NCBI RefSeq assembly: GCF_000685275.1 | Contig: NZ_ARYK01000001.1 | Coordinates: forward strand, 496,001 to 560,000 | Direction of reading: 5' to 3' | Source of the DNA: Hyphomonas johnsonii MHS-2 | Lineage (GTDB): Bacteria; Pseudomonadota; Alphaproteobacteria; Caulobacterales; Hyphomonadaceae | Length of the DNA stretch: 64,000 nucleotides | Part shown: one piece after another, positions 38,308-47,762 of the stretch | Layout of the letters: every line of letters begins with the position of its first letter | Position numbering within the stretch: the stretch's first letter is position 1 | Notes under the pieces: generated by a model | Told to the model about the DNA's origin: nothing | Database searches by the model: none | What the model saw: the letters and a program-made list of their open reading frames with translations, nothing else | Program-made: the position numbers and the translations under genes

Positions 38308-39534
38308 ATGGATATGGTGGATGTTGTCATTGTCGGCACCGGCCATGGCGGGGCGCAGGCGGCGATCGCGTTGCGGCAAAGACAGTATGAAGGGTCCATC
38401 CTGATGATTGGCAGTGAGGCCGTACCGCCATACGAGCGCCCGCCATTGTCCAAGGAATATCTCGCACGGGAGAAGCCGTTCGACCGTATTCTTCTGCGGC
38501 CGGAGGCGTTCTGGGGTGACAAGCAGATCGACATGATGCTTGGCGAAGAAGTCGTTGCGGTCGATCCAGTGGCGCACGCGGTCACGCTCGGATCCGGAAA
38601 GCGTGTGGAATATGGCAAGATGATCTGGTCGGCGGGTGGCCAGCCGCGCCGCCTGGCCTGTTCAGGCGCGGACCTCAAAGGCGTTCACGCGGTGCGCACC
38701 AAGGCTGATGTCGATGCGCTGATGGCGCAGATCGATGCTGGCGCGAAGCGGGCGGTTGTAATTGGCGGCGGCTATATCGGACTCGAGGCGGCAGCCGTGC
38801 TGCGCAAGCTCGATTGCGAGGTTGTCCTGCTTGAGGCCCTGCCGCGAGTCCTTGCGCGGGTTGCAGGGGAGCAGCTTTCGATATTTTTCCATGAGTTGCA
38901 TCGCGGACATGGAGTGGACCTGCGCCTTGAGGCGAAGGTCGATTGCTTCACCGGCGACGGAGAGAACGTCACCGGTGTGAATATGGACGATGGCAGTGTC
39001 ATACCTTGCGACATGGTGATTGTCGGTATTGGCATTGTCCCCGAAGTGCAGCCCCTCGCCGAAGCGGGTACATATTGCCCCAATGGTGTGAAAGTCGATA
39101 ATCGCTGCCGCACATCGTTGCCTGACATATACGCGATCGGGGATTGCGCGGCCCACGCCAACCCATTTGCAGACGGGGCGATCATCCGGCTCGAGTCCGT
39201 GCAGAATGCCAATGATATGGCCGGGATCGTGGCGCGCGACATTACTGGAGATCCGGTGCAATATTCAGCGACGCCGTGGTTCTGGTCCAACCAGTACGAT
39301 GTGAAGCTGCAGACTGTGGGTCTCTCGGCAGGCCACGATACGGCCATCCTGCGGGGTGATCCGCAGGCGGGTGGCTTTTCGATCATCTATCTCAAAGACG
39401 GCCACGTCATCGCGCTCGACTGCGTCAACGCGGTCAGGGATTATGCTCAGGGGCGCAAGCTGGTCGAGACGCGGGCTGCGCCGCCACCGGGCGATCTGGC
39501 GAATACAGGCATGCCTCTGAAGGCACTTTCCTGA
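38308..39534 (+). CDS. FAD-dependent ferredoxin reductase (P450 electron-transfer type)
   Basis: A 408-residue pyridine nucleotide-disulfide type reductase of the putidaredoxin reductase group. FAD motif [11 protein letters not shown] lies near residue 9, [13 protein letters not shown] follows the first strand, the NAD motif [12 protein letters not shown] is near 152 and YAIGDCA near 272. It should pass electrons from NADH to a small ferredoxin feeding the P450s. No ferredoxin gene is visible in the window. ATG at 38308 is preferred over GTG at 38305; the choice changes one residue. Confidence 0.93.
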   Translation: MDMVDVVIVGTGHGGAQAAIALRQRQYEGSILMIGSEAVPPYERPPLSKEYLAREKPFDRILLRPEAFWGDKQIDMMLGEEVVAVDPVAHAVTLGSGKRVEYGKMIWSAGGQPRRLACSGADLKGVHAVRTKADVDALMAQIDAGAKRAVVIGGGYIGLEAAAVLRKLDCEVVLLEALPRVLARVAGEQLSIFFHELHRGHGVDLRLEAKVDCFTGDGENVTGVNMDDGSVIPCDMVIVGIGIVPEVQPLAEAGTYCPNGVKVDNRCRTSLPDIYAIGDCAAHANPFADGAIIRLESVQNANDMAGIVARDITGDPVQYSATPWFWSNQYDVKLQTVGLSAGHDTAILRGDPQAGGFSIIYLKDGHVIALDCVNAVRDYAQGRKLVETRAAPPPGDLANTGMPLKALS

Positions 39535-39853
39535 CGTGCCTGGCGGAGCCTCCATTCCGTTACCCGGCACCGTTTGCTTCATGTGCGGGACAGGGTGACG
39601 GTCAGGGATGCGCAAGTGGTGCCGTCGAACGGGTGTCATTGAGGGTGATTGCCCATCAATCCGCACGATGGTGTCAGTGCCCAGGGGCGCCCGAAATGGT
39701 ATCGGTCGATAGCGCTGATTGGTCAGGCCCCGTGATTTGTGAAGATGATATGGGCCCTGGCGAATGCATGGATTGGGTCAGCTGGCTCGCACCTTTAGCC
39801 ACTATCGGCTGATGCGTCGTGATTTCTGACTCCAGCCGGCAGGAAGGGGAGGG
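39535..39853. other. Intergenic stretch upstream of the first acyl-CoA ligase
   Basis: 319 bases with no gene on either strand that I can support and no clear palindrome. Only the AGGAAGGGGAGGG purine stretch just before 39854 is notable, as the ribosome site of the ligase gene. Confidence 0.45.
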
Positions 39854-41371
39854 ATGATGAAGTCGGAAATTTTGCTCCCCCATGAGGGGCTCCCTCAGCG
39901 CATCGGTCAGTCTGTGGCGTCCGGTGGGCGCCTGGCGCTTTCGGCGAGGGGCGAAGAGCTGACTTGGGACGACCTCGCGTCCAGGGTCAGGACCATTGAG
40001 GAAGACCTCACGCGGGCCCGGGTCATGCCAGGGGCGACGGTGACAGTCCTTGGCCGAAATACCATCTCCTGCGCCGTGGCGGTTCTTGCATTGATCTGCA
40101 GCGGCCGGTGCGCGCAAATTGTGAATCCGCATGTTTCCGTCGAAGGAGCGCTGGCGTCTGCACGCGCGCTCCAGCCGCAAGCGATGCTGTTTGAGGAAAA
40201 TGACCCTGTCGCTGGGGCGGCGTTGCGGACCGACCCTGTGCTTGTCTTGAAACGTGACGGGAGGCTGAGCTGGAAAGGAGATGTGGCGACCAGTGGTGCA
40301 GAATGCGAACCGCGTGATGGAATCATCGTCTCGACCAGCGGCACGACGGGAGAACCAAAGCCGTTCCATCTGACGCTTTCGATCCTCTCACGCGCGATCT
40401 CCGAAATCGAACTGATCAATGCGGGATTCGGCGACCGACGACTCTCCGGTGGTTCCTGGCCGCCGCTCATCCAGTATTCACCATTGGCGCATATTGGCGG
40501 CGCGCTGACCCTGCTGCGCGCTGCGGCGCAGGGCAGGGCGACCGTCATACTGGGCAAGTTCCATGCGGAAGCCTGGGCCCGGACTGTCGAAGAGTTCGGG
40601 TTGGTAACGACCGGCCTGCCTCCGAGCATGCTGCGAATGGTCCTGGCGGCGAAGATCCGCCCTGAGCGGATGAAGACACTGGTCAGCGTCTGGTCGGGAA
40701 CTGCGCCGCTGCGCAAGGAAGATCGCCAGGCATTTTCGGACGCATACGATATTCCCGTTCTGGGAAATTATGGTGCAACAGAGTTCTGCGGCGCGATTGC
40801 AGCCTGGTCGCTGGACGATTTCCGGACCTATTTTGCGAGCAGGCCGGACGCGGTCGGACGCATCAATCCGGGGATCGCGCAGGCGCGTGTCCGCTCGCCC
40901 GAAGGTGAGCTTCTCACCGGCGAAGGGGCAGTCGGCATTCTCGAATTCCGGGTGCCCCGGGTTGGCGAGCGATGGATACCGACGAGCGACCTGGGCTGTG
41001 TCGACAAGGAGGGGTTCCTGACCCTGCACGGTCGCAAGGATGACGCGATCATTCGCGGGGGATTCAAGCTGTCGCCGACGAAAATTGCCGAGGTGTTGCG
41101 ACAGCACCCCCTGATCCATGATGCCGCCGTTGTCGGTATCGCCGATGAGCGGCTCGGGCAGGTGCCCGTTGCCGCTGTCGAACTGGAGCGAGGCGCCGCC
41201 ATTGACGCCTCCGAAATCCAGGATTTCGTACGGGCCAGCCTGCCTGCCTATTTCGTGCCCGTTCAGGTCATCGCCGTAGACTCACTGCCGCGCAATTCAG
41301 CGATGAAGCTGGATCGCCGCGCGATCAGCGGGTTGTTCACACATGCGGGCACACCCCGCGTCGCCCAGTAG
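39854..41371 (+). CDS. Short AMP-forming acyl-CoA ligase (ANL superfamily), first of two
   Basis: A 505-residue adenylate-forming ligase. TSGTTGEPK is the P-loop, NYGATEFCG the A5 motif and TSDLG the A7 Asp; the C-terminal lysine is in NSAMKLDRRA. It activates a carboxylic acid as AMP ester and then CoA thioester. It is shorter than classic FadD and is related to the ligase at 48696-50210, which shares the EF-GG/AA-W insert after A5. It is the first gene of a unit with an ALDH (8 bases) and a propeller protein. Confidence 0.9.
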   Translation: MMKSEILLPHEGLPQRIGQSVASGGRLALSARGEELTWDDLASRVRTIEEDLTRARVMPGATVTVLGRNTISCAVAVLALICSGRCAQIVNPHVSVEGALASARALQPQAMLFEENDPVAGAALRTDPVLVLKRDGRLSWKGDVATSGAECEPRDGIIVSTSGTTGEPKPFHLTLSILSRAISEIELINAGFGDRRLSGGSWPPLIQYSPLAHIGGALTLLRAAAQGRATVILGKFHAEAWARTVEEFGLVTTGLPPSMLRMVLAAKIRPERMKTLVSVWSGTAPLRKEDRQAFSDAYDIPVLGNYGATEFCGAIAAWSLDDFRTYFASRPDAVGRINPGIAQARVRSPEGELLTGEGAVGILEFRVPRVGERWIPTSDLGCVDKEGFLTLHGRKDDAIIRGGFKLSPTKIAEVLRQHPLIHDAAVVGIADERLGQVPVAAVELERGAAIDASEIQDFVRASLPAYFVPVQVIAVDSLPRNSAMKLDRRAISGLFTHAGTPRVAQ

Positions 41372-41379
41372 AGGCCGGG

Positions 41380-42816
41380 ATGGTTGACTTCGACAGGAAC
41401 TTCATTGGCGGCGAGCGCGTCGTTCCGTGCACCAGTGACGTGCTTGAGGTGCGGTTCTCCTACGACAACGCACTCGTGGGGACGGTGCCGCTTTCAGGGC
41501 GCGCCGATGTCGATATGGCTGTGGCGGCTGCGCGGCGAGCCTTCGATGAAGGGCCATGGCCGCGCACAACACCAGGGGAACGCCAGGCCGTGCTGGCAAA
41601 GTTCTCGCACCTCCACGCCGCGCGCTGCGAGGAGTTCGCGACGTTCATATGCGGAGAGAACGCGTCTCCACTCTGGTTTGCCTTGGCGGTCCAGCAGGGC
41701 ATTGCACAGCAGAATGCTGCCTATCTCGAGGCAGCAAAGGCGTATCCATGGGACGTGCGGAGACCGTCCTTTGGCGGCCAGACGGACACTGTCTGGCGGC
41801 GTGAAGCCGTTGGAGTCGTCGCAGCCATCATTCCCTGGAATGCGCCGCACCAGTCTGCTCTTGTAAAACTCTTCCCGGCCCTGCTCGCGGGGTGCCCGGT
41901 TATCTTGAAGCTCGCACCCGAAACGGCGTTGGATGGGCAATTCCTGGGTGAGATGTTTGCCGCGGCTGGCCTGCCCGAAGGTGTACTCAGCATCCTCGTC
42001 GCCGATCGCACGGTCAGCGAGTATCTCGTGACACATCCTGATGTCGACAAGGTCGCTTTCACCGGATCGACCGCTGCCGGAAAGCGAATTGCATCGGCAG
42101 CCGGCGCGCAATTGAAGCGCATCAGCCTGGAGCTGGGCGGGAAGTCGGCGAACATCATCCTGCCGGATGCAGACTTCAGCATGGTGGCCGGCACCATCCG
42201 ATACTCCGGGCTGATCAATGCCGGGCAATCCTGCGTTGCGCAAACGCGTATCCTCGTCCCGCGGTCGAACCACGACTCATTTGTCGATGCGCTCGTCGCG
42301 GATGTCGCGCGCCTGAAAATTGGCGATCCCCGAGATATCGAAACCTTCATTGGGCCGCTTGTCTCCGAGCGCCAGCGCGCGCGCGTTTCCAGTTACATTG
42401 ATGCGGGCATTGCCGAAGGTGCCACGCTTGCTGCGGGTGGGCCGGGCAAGCCGGAAGGTGGCGAGCACGGTGCATTCGTGCGCCCGACCGTTTTCTCCAA
42501 TGTCGATAATAAGATGAAGATTGCTCAAGAGGAAATCTTCGGGCCGGTCCTGTCGGTCATTCCGTATGACGGTGTCGAGCAAGCTGTCGCGATTGCCAAT
42601 GACAGCCCTTTCGGACTCGCGGGCGGTATCTGGTCCGGTGATCTGCAGGGCGCGCTGGATGTCGCGAGCAGGCTGCGCGCTGGTACGCTGTCGATCAATG
42701 GCGCGGCTCCTGACTTCGCCGCGCCTTTCGGGGGCCGAAAGCAGAGCGGGGTCGGGCGGGAATTCGGCGCGCAGGGCATAGACGCGTATGTCGAGCACAA
42801 GGTAGTTACAGTCTGA
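41380..42816 (+). CDS. NAD(P)-dependent aldehyde dehydrogenase
   Basis: A 478-residue ALDH. Nucleophilic Cys is in NAGQSCVAQTR, the base Glu in LELGGKSANI, and IIPWNAPH and GSTAAGK are at the cofactor site. GGAGGCCGG before ATG 41380 fits. Its position between a CoA ligase and a lactonase-like gene suggests it makes the acid that the ligase activates. Its TGA overlaps the next ATG. Confidence 0.93.
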   Translation: MVDFDRNFIGGERVVPCTSDVLEVRFSYDNALVGTVPLSGRADVDMAVAAARRAFDEGPWPRTTPGERQAVLAKFSHLHAARCEEFATFICGENASPLWFALAVQQGIAQQNAAYLEAAKAYPWDVRRPSFGGQTDTVWRREAVGVVAAIIPWNAPHQSALVKLFPALLAGCPVILKLAPETALDGQFLGEMFAAAGLPEGVLSILVADRTVSEYLVTHPDVDKVAFTGSTAAGKRIASAAGAQLKRISLELGGKSANIILPDADFSMVAGTIRYSGLINAGQSCVAQTRILVPRSNHDSFVDALVADVARLKIGDPRDIETFIGPLVSERQRARVSSYIDAGIAEGATLAAGGPGKPEGGEHGAFVRPTVFSNVDNKMKIAQEEIFGPVLSVIPYDGVEQAVAIANDSPFGLAGGIWSGDLQGALDVASRLRAGTLSINGAAPDFAAPFGGRKQSGVGREFGAQGIDAYVEHKVVTV

Positions 42817-43916
42817 TGGCAAGAGGCGATTCACTTTTCAATGGCCTCTCCTGGCTGCTGGTCCTGACCGGTGCGGCTTGTTCCGCCCAGGTTACGCCTG
42901 CCGATTCCGGCGGGGAGGAGCCCCTTGCCAAGGTTTGCGGCATTCCTGTGCCGGAAGATCTTGTGTCTGTTCCAGGATCAGACTGGATCGTGACCAGCAG
43001 CATGCCGCACGACGGCTCTGCGGGTGGTCTGTTCCTGGTCAACGCAAAGACCCACACAGTCGAACCGGTTCTGATCGCACAGGACAGTGCGCCTTCCGCC
43101 CTTGGCGACGAAGAGGCGGTGACAGAGTGCCGTCCGCCGGATCCGGCGAACCTGGTGACTCATGGGATATCGATCGTCGCCGGCGAGGACGGCATTCACA
43201 GGCTTTATGTCGTCGGCCACGGTGCACGAGAGGCGATCGAGCTTTTCGACATCAGCATGCGCTCGAAACGACCGGTGGTTTCCTGGAAAGGGTGTGTTGC
43301 CCTGCCGGACGGGATCGAAGCAAATTCGGTTGCGGGACTGCCAGATGGCGGCTTCTTGTTCACGTCTCTCTACGATAAGGGCGATGGTGACTGGTCCAGC
43401 CGGATCAGCAAGCTGGCTTCTGCGGCTGCGGCCGGGGGCGTTTATGAGTGGCAGGCGGGTGGCGCCATTGCGCACCGCGCGACGCCGGCCATTTCCGGCC
43501 CGAACGGGATCGCCGTGTCGCCTGATGGTGAGGTGGTGTTCCTTGCAGGGTGGGGTGACCGGACCCTCAGGCGGGTCGACCGCCAGGGGCGGGAAACCGT
43601 GCCGCATGCCACACTCGATTTCCTGCCGGACAATCTGCATTGGGCACCCGACGGTTCCTTGCTGGCCGCTGGTCAAAGAACCGAGGTTTCAGACCTGTTC
43701 GCCTGCATGTCGAAAATGGATGCGCCGGCCTATTGCGTACGGTCCTATTCGGTCGCGCGTATCGACCCCGACACGCTGACGATCATCGAGACCTGGGACC
43801 GGGACGTGACGACGGGATTCGGGGACAGCACGTCGGCAATCATTGTCGATGGACGCCTTTGGATCGGCTCCATCAATGGCGAGTGTCTCGCCCATGTGGA
43901 TGAAAGAAGCGAATGA
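42816..43916 (+). CDS. Exported SMP-30/paraoxonase-like beta-propeller protein
   Basis: A 366-residue protein. A hydrophobic N-terminal segment ending GAACSAQ is a signal peptide, possibly of the lipoprotein type though the lipobox is weak. The rest has repeated propeller blades; GPNGIAVSPDGEVVFLAG and LPDNLHWAPDGSLLAAG are typical of SMP-30/gluconolactonase and arylesterase relatives, whose Asn and Asp ligands bind calcium. A periplasmic lactonase or esterase is plausible. It overlaps the ALDH stop by one base (TGATG), so it is the last gene of this unit. Confidence 0.75.
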   Translation: MARGDSLFNGLSWLLVLTGAACSAQVTPADSGGEEPLAKVCGIPVPEDLVSVPGSDWIVTSSMPHDGSAGGLFLVNAKTHTVEPVLIAQDSAPSALGDEEAVTECRPPDPANLVTHGISIVAGEDGIHRLYVVGHGAREAIELFDISMRSKRPVVSWKGCVALPDGIEANSVAGLPDGGFLFTSLYDKGDGDWSSRISKLASAAAAGGVYEWQAGGAIAHRATPAISGPNGIAVSPDGEVVFLAGWGDRTLRRVDRQGRETVPHATLDFLPDNLHWAPDGSLLAAGQRTEVSDLFACMSKMDAPAYCVRSYSVARIDPDTLTIIETWDRDVTTGFGDSTSAIIVDGRLWIGSINGECLAHVDERSE

Positions 43917-44027
43917 CCGCTCCAGGTGAAACAGGTGAGTGGCGGCGGGACCATCGTGACCGCACTGGGCGAGCTGGCCGGCCTATGGCCGCCTGGTTGC
44001 GGGAGGGGCAGAACGGGGCGGAAATAA

Positions 44028-44078
44028 CTGATTAAGCATCAGCTATTGGCTTGCATAATAACTGACGAATTGTTAGTT
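44028..44078. promoter_or_regulatory. Two operator-like palindromes upstream of the amidohydrolase operon
   Basis: CTGATTAAGCATCAG (44028-44042) has perfect 5-base arms. AACTGACGAATTGTTAGTT (44060-44078) has 7-base arms with one mismatch. AATAACTGA occurs twice (44023-44031 and 44057-44065). They sit 72-122 bases before the ATG at 44150, in an AT-rich patch unlike its surroundings, as expected for a promoter with regulator sites of the TetR size class. Confidence 0.45.
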
Positions 44079-44149
44079 GTTGGAGTCATCGGAACTCAAT
44101 GGCGTGCCTTTGCACAGCCGCGGAAAAGCAGGACGGGTAGGAGATTCTC

Positions 44150-45502
44150 ATGAATATGGAAGACATGGTGATCGCAAGTGTGGACGACCACGTGATCGAA
44201 CCACCGACAATGTTCGACCAACATCTGTCCAAGGAATTCCGCAATCTCGCGCCACAGTATGTGACCGACGAGCTCGGCAATGCATCCTGGTACTGGGCGC
44301 ACGAAGACAAGCGGACTTTTGCCATCGGGCTCAACGCTGTCGTCGGCCGTCCCAAGGAAGAATACGGGATGGAGCCGATGAACATCGACCAGATGCGGAA
44401 AGGCGTCTGGGATCGCGATGCCCACATCGAAGACATGGATGCGATGGGGCAGATGACGGCCCTGATGTTCCCGACCTTTGCCGGATTCGATGGCAGCTGG
44501 TTCTGGGATGCGAAGGACAAGGAAAACTGCAAGCGCGTGATGAGTGCGTACAATGATTGGCACATCGATGAATGGTGTGGCCCCTACAAGGGCCGCTACT
44601 TCCGTGGCGCCGTGCTTCCCCTCTGGGACATGGACGCAACTATCAAGGAGGCCAAGCGGGTTGCGAAGAAGGGTGTCGAGACGTTCTTTTTTCCGGCCAA
44701 TCCGGCAGCGCGCAATCGCCTGCCTTCGGTCCATGACGAGTATTTCGAGCCGCTTTGGAAGCTGTGTGATGATGAAGGCATTCCGCTGAGCTGTCATATC
44801 GGCACTGGTATGGCACCGGAGGCCAATTCTGACCTGTCACCGATTTCCGCCTGGATCACAGCCATGCCCATGGCAATCGCGACGGACGCTGCCGACCTTC
44901 TTCACCTCAATGCATTGCAGCGCTATCCGAACCTGAAATTCGCGCTGTCCGAGGGTGGCATTGGCTGGGTGCCCTACCTGCTTGAGCGCGCTGACTTCAC
45001 GCACAAGCACCATGGTCCCTGGGTGCGTATGGATTTTGGCGGCAAGCTGCCTTCGGAGATTTTCCGTGAGCACTTCCTGACCTGCTTCATTGACGACCAT
45101 TTTGGGTGCCAGAATTATGAGGCAGTCGGTGAGGACATCATTTCCTACGAATGCGATTACCCGCACTCCGACTGTACCTGGCCGTATGTTCCCGAAGACC
45201 TCTGGGACAACGTGAAGGACATGCCTGACGCGGTTATCAACAAGGTAACCCACCAGAACGCGTACCGGTTTTATAACATGGACCCGGTTGCCGAGTTGGG
45301 GCATGAGAACTGTACTGTCGGCGCCCTGCGGGCCAAGGCGGCGCACGTCGACACAGGCGTAAAGTCACTGGGCGGCAAGGACGCGCGCGAGCATGGCGAA
45401 GACGGCAAGGCGATCACATCCGGGCAGGTCGCGAAGACCTTCGTTCCCAGAACGGCGGGTGAAGTGTCGGAAAGCCGCCGCAAGCGGAAGGGGCTTGTGT
45501 AA
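44150..45502 (+). CDS. Amidohydrolase family 2 protein (DxH subgroup)
   Basis: A 450-residue metal-dependent TIM-barrel hydrolase. The first metal motif is D-D-H (Asp12-Asp13-His14) followed by EPP rather than H-x-H; later motifs are LSCHIGTG, ALSEGGIGW and YECDYPHSD. Proteins of this subgroup recur in sphingomonad and mycobacterial catabolic clusters beside P450s and CoA ligases; most have no proven activity, and C-C bond hydrolysis or decarboxylation are options. TAGGAG lies before the ATG. It heads a seven-gene operon running to 51657. Confidence 0.85.
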   Translation: MNMEDMVIASVDDHVIEPPTMFDQHLSKEFRNLAPQYVTDELGNASWYWAHEDKRTFAIGLNAVVGRPKEEYGMEPMNIDQMRKGVWDRDAHIEDMDAMGQMTALMFPTFAGFDGSWFWDAKDKENCKRVMSAYNDWHIDEWCGPYKGRYFRGAVLPLWDMDATIKEAKRVAKKGVETFFFPANPAARNRLPSVHDEYFEPLWKLCDDEGIPLSCHIGTGMAPEANSDLSPISAWITAMPMAIATDAADLLHLNALQRYPNLKFALSEGGIGWVPYLLERADFTHKHHGPWVRMDFGGKLPSEIFREHFLTCFIDDHFGCQNYEAVGEDIISYECDYPHSDCTWPYVPEDLWDNVKDMPDAVINKVTHQNAYRFYNMDPVAELGHENCTVGALRAKAAHVDTGVKSLGGKDAREHGEDGKAITSGQVAKTFVPRTAGEVSESRRKRKGLV

Positions 45503-45584
45503 GGCTGCTGCCGGTCATGGGAGTTCAGGTGCACGCCGTCGAAGTGCCGGGGTGTGTCGCCGTCGATATCGGGCAATGGTGTAA

Positions 45585-46439
45585 ATGAGCGAACAGTACG
45601 ACCTGACCCCGTTTATTGGCCGCGAGCAGAGTGCGCATGATATTGTCGATCCGGAGCGCCTGATACGGCTTGCTGCCTTGCTTGACCGCTCGTGGACGCC
45701 TTCCGACGCCATTCCGCCGCTCGGGCATTTTCTCCTGTTTCGCCCCGATGAGCGCCAGTCGAATATCGGGCCAGACGGGCATCCGGTCCGCGGCCCAGAC
45801 GATTTGTTGCCGGACATTCCGTTGCCGCGTCGCATGTGGGCGGGCAGTCGCATCCGATTCGAGCGGGCACTTGAGCCGGGTATGCCGGTTTTCCGAAAGT
45901 CGCGTCTGGAGAAGGCCGTCGCCAAGCGCGGGAAAGGCGGCGATCTCGTCTTCTGCACTGTCGCACATGAGATCCGGGCCGGCGAAGGCGGTCCGCTGCT
46001 GATCGCGGAAGAGCAGGACATTGTATATCGCGGGGCACATACGGGCGCGGAGCCCGCAAAACGGCCATCGATCGATCCAGATTTCACGGCGCAAGAGGTG
46101 CACTCACGCGTGGTGGGACCGGTTGAACTGTTCCGTTACAGCGCGCTGACGTTCAACGCGCACCGCATTCACTATGACCGGGACTATGCACGGGATGAAG
46201 AAGGCTATCCGGCGCTTGTCGTGCATGGCCCGTTTCTCGCAACACTCCTCTTCGATCACCTTCAGAACGTGACCCGCGGCAGGCGTATTTCTGCGTTCGC
46301 CTTTCGCGCGACCAGCCCGAGCTTCGACGGCGAAGAACTGGTCTTCGGAGCGACAGTGCAGGGTGATGAGGCAAAGCTCTCGGTTACCAATCCGTCCGGC
46401 CTGGCGCTGACCGGCACAGCCAGGTTGGCAGACGGATGA
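45585..46439 (+). CDS. MaoC/FAS1-like acyl-CoA hydratase (mesaconyl/itaconyl-CoA hydratase-like)
   Basis: A 284-residue double hot-dog protein. The N-terminal half carries LPPRRMWAG-type sequence (here LPRRMWAGSRIRFE) and LEKAVAKRGKGGDLVF; the C-terminal half has the hydratase region RYSALTFNAHRIHYDRDYA followed by PALVVHGP. This matches the single-chain hydratases acting on mesaconyl-C4-CoA or itaconyl-CoA. It would add water to an enoyl-CoA. Its stop overlaps the next start by four bases. Confidence 0.85.
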   Translation: MSEQYDLTPFIGREQSAHDIVDPERLIRLAALLDRSWTPSDAIPPLGHFLLFRPDERQSNIGPDGHPVRGPDDLLPDIPLPRRMWAGSRIRFERALEPGMPVFRKSRLEKAVAKRGKGGDLVFCTVAHEIRAGEGGPLLIAEEQDIVYRGAHTGAEPAKRPSIDPDFTAQEVHSRVVGPVELFRYSALTFNAHRIHYDRDYARDEEGYPALVVHGPFLATLLFDHLQNVTRGRRISAFAFRATSPSFDGEELVFGATVQGDEAKLSVTNPSGLALTGTARLADG

Positions 46440-47245
46440 ATCGGGCAGGTCAGCGTGTCGAACCCGGCAGCATCGCCGTCGTGACGGGGGCGAGTCAGGG
46501 GCTGGGCGAGGCGATCGGGCGGCGCCTGGCGCAAGATGGATGGCACGTGGTGCTGGCCGCCAGGAGAAAGGACAAGCTGGATCGCATCGTGTCTGAACTG
46601 GCGGCCGCAGACGGATCGGCAGAGTCGGTCGTGATGGATGTGAGTGATCCGGAGCAGGTCGCCGCCGTCATCCGCGACGTGGGTGAACGGCATGGCAGGA
46701 TCGACGGCCTGGTGAACAATGCGGGGCACTTTTCCGGTCGCGGAATTCTTGACACCAAGCTGGAAGAGTTCCGGCGCAATCTGGTCATGAACCTTGAGGC
46801 GCCGTTTCTGACAATGCAGGCCGTGCTGCCATTCATGATCGAACGTGGCAGGGGGGCAATCGTCAATATCGGGTCGGTTTCGGGCATGCGGGCTTCCGAA
46901 AACACCGGTGGGTATGGGGCGTCCAAGGCCGGGCTGTCCCATCTCGGCGCGATCGTCGCGATGGAGATGGGAAAATACAATATCCGCGTGAACACTGTTA
47001 CGCCCGGCAGCACCTGGTCTCCGACATTCGCAAAGTCCGTCGAAGGAAAGACAGAAGAAGAGATCGAAGCAATGCAGAAGGCCGGTACCATACTGGGCCG
47101 GTTCGGCCAGCCTGCCGAGATCGCAGACGCCGTTGCGTTCCTCCTGTCAGATGAAGGGCAATTCATTACTGGCACCAATCTTCCGGTAGATGGCGGGGCC
47201 TATTGGTTCCGCGGTGGCAACCGCCTGATCGGCATGCGTGACTGA
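46436..47245 (+). CDS. Short-chain dehydrogenase/reductase
   Basis: A 269-residue classical SDR. TGASQGLG at residues 18-25 binds the cofactor, NNAG is present and the catalytic YGASK follows SVSGM. Residues AARRK after the second strand suggest NADP preference. Coupled to the hydratase by a four-base overlap, it may oxidise the hydroxyacyl-CoA formed there. Confidence 0.92.
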   Translation: MNRAGQRVEPGSIAVVTGASQGLGEAIGRRLAQDGWHVVLAARRKDKLDRIVSELAAADGSAESVVMDVSDPEQVAAVIRDVGERHGRIDGLVNNAGHFSGRGILDTKLEEFRRNLVMNLEAPFLTMQAVLPFMIERGRGAIVNIGSVSGMRASENTGGYGASKAGLSHLGAIVAMEMGKYNIRVNTVTPGSTWSPTFAKSVEGKTEEEIEAMQKAGTILGRFGQPAEIADAVAFLLSDEGQFITGTNLPVDGGAYWFRGGNRLIGMRD

Positions 47246-47256
47246 GGAGCGTATTG

Positions 47257-47733
47257 ATGAGCACTGCTGCTGACGACGAACTGGCGATCCGTTCGCTTGC
47301 TGCGGCCTATGCGGATGCTGTCAACCGGCGCGACGCGGAAGGAATGGCTGCAGTGCTTGCCCCCGATGGCATCATCGAAAAGCCGGGGCATGGCGACCCT
47401 GTGCAGGGACAAAGCAAGATACTCAAGCGCTACCTCCGCCTGCAGCGGGAACGCAGTTTCCTGTGTCAGATGATCCATAGTGGCGTGGTCCATCTTGACG
47501 GTGACAAGGCGACGGCGCGGTGGTGGTTTTCCGAGACCAAGCAAGTGGCAGAGAGTGGCACCTGGATGACGATGATCGGCGTCTATCAGGACGAAGTGGC
47601 GCGCTTGCCAGAAGGATGGCGGTTTGCGCGCAGGATCCAGACGACAATCATGGAGCGCGCGTTGCCTGCCGAACAGGTTACACGGCACGCTTTGCCGGAC
47701 TTCCTGACCATTCCAGGGCTTCCCGCGCTTTGA
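47257..47733 (+). CDS. SnoaL-like (NTF2-fold) protein
   Basis: A 158-residue protein of the alpha+beta barrel NTF2/SnoaL fold: DELAIRSLAAAYADAVNRRDAEGMAAVLAPDG at the start, then strands containing ARWWFSETK. Members are isomerases, cyclases or dehydratases acting on polyketide or steroid-like molecules; many have no known activity. GAGGAG and ATG at 47257 decide the start. It lies 11 bases after the SDR. Confidence 0.83.
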   Translation: MSTAADDELAIRSLAAAYADAVNRRDAEGMAAVLAPDGIIEKPGHGDPVQGQSKILKRYLRLQRERSFLCQMIHSGVVHLDGDKATARWWFSETKQVAESGTWMTMIGVYQDEVARLPEGWRFARRIQTTIMERALPAEQVTRHALPDFLTIPGLPAL

Positions 47734-47762
47734 CCCAGGAACCGAGCTGGTATTTGCAGGCG

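Noticed and set aside
38210-38308. 32-codon frame overlapping the ferredoxin reductase start
   Set aside because: No strong ribosome site and no family resemblance; the overlap alone is not enough.
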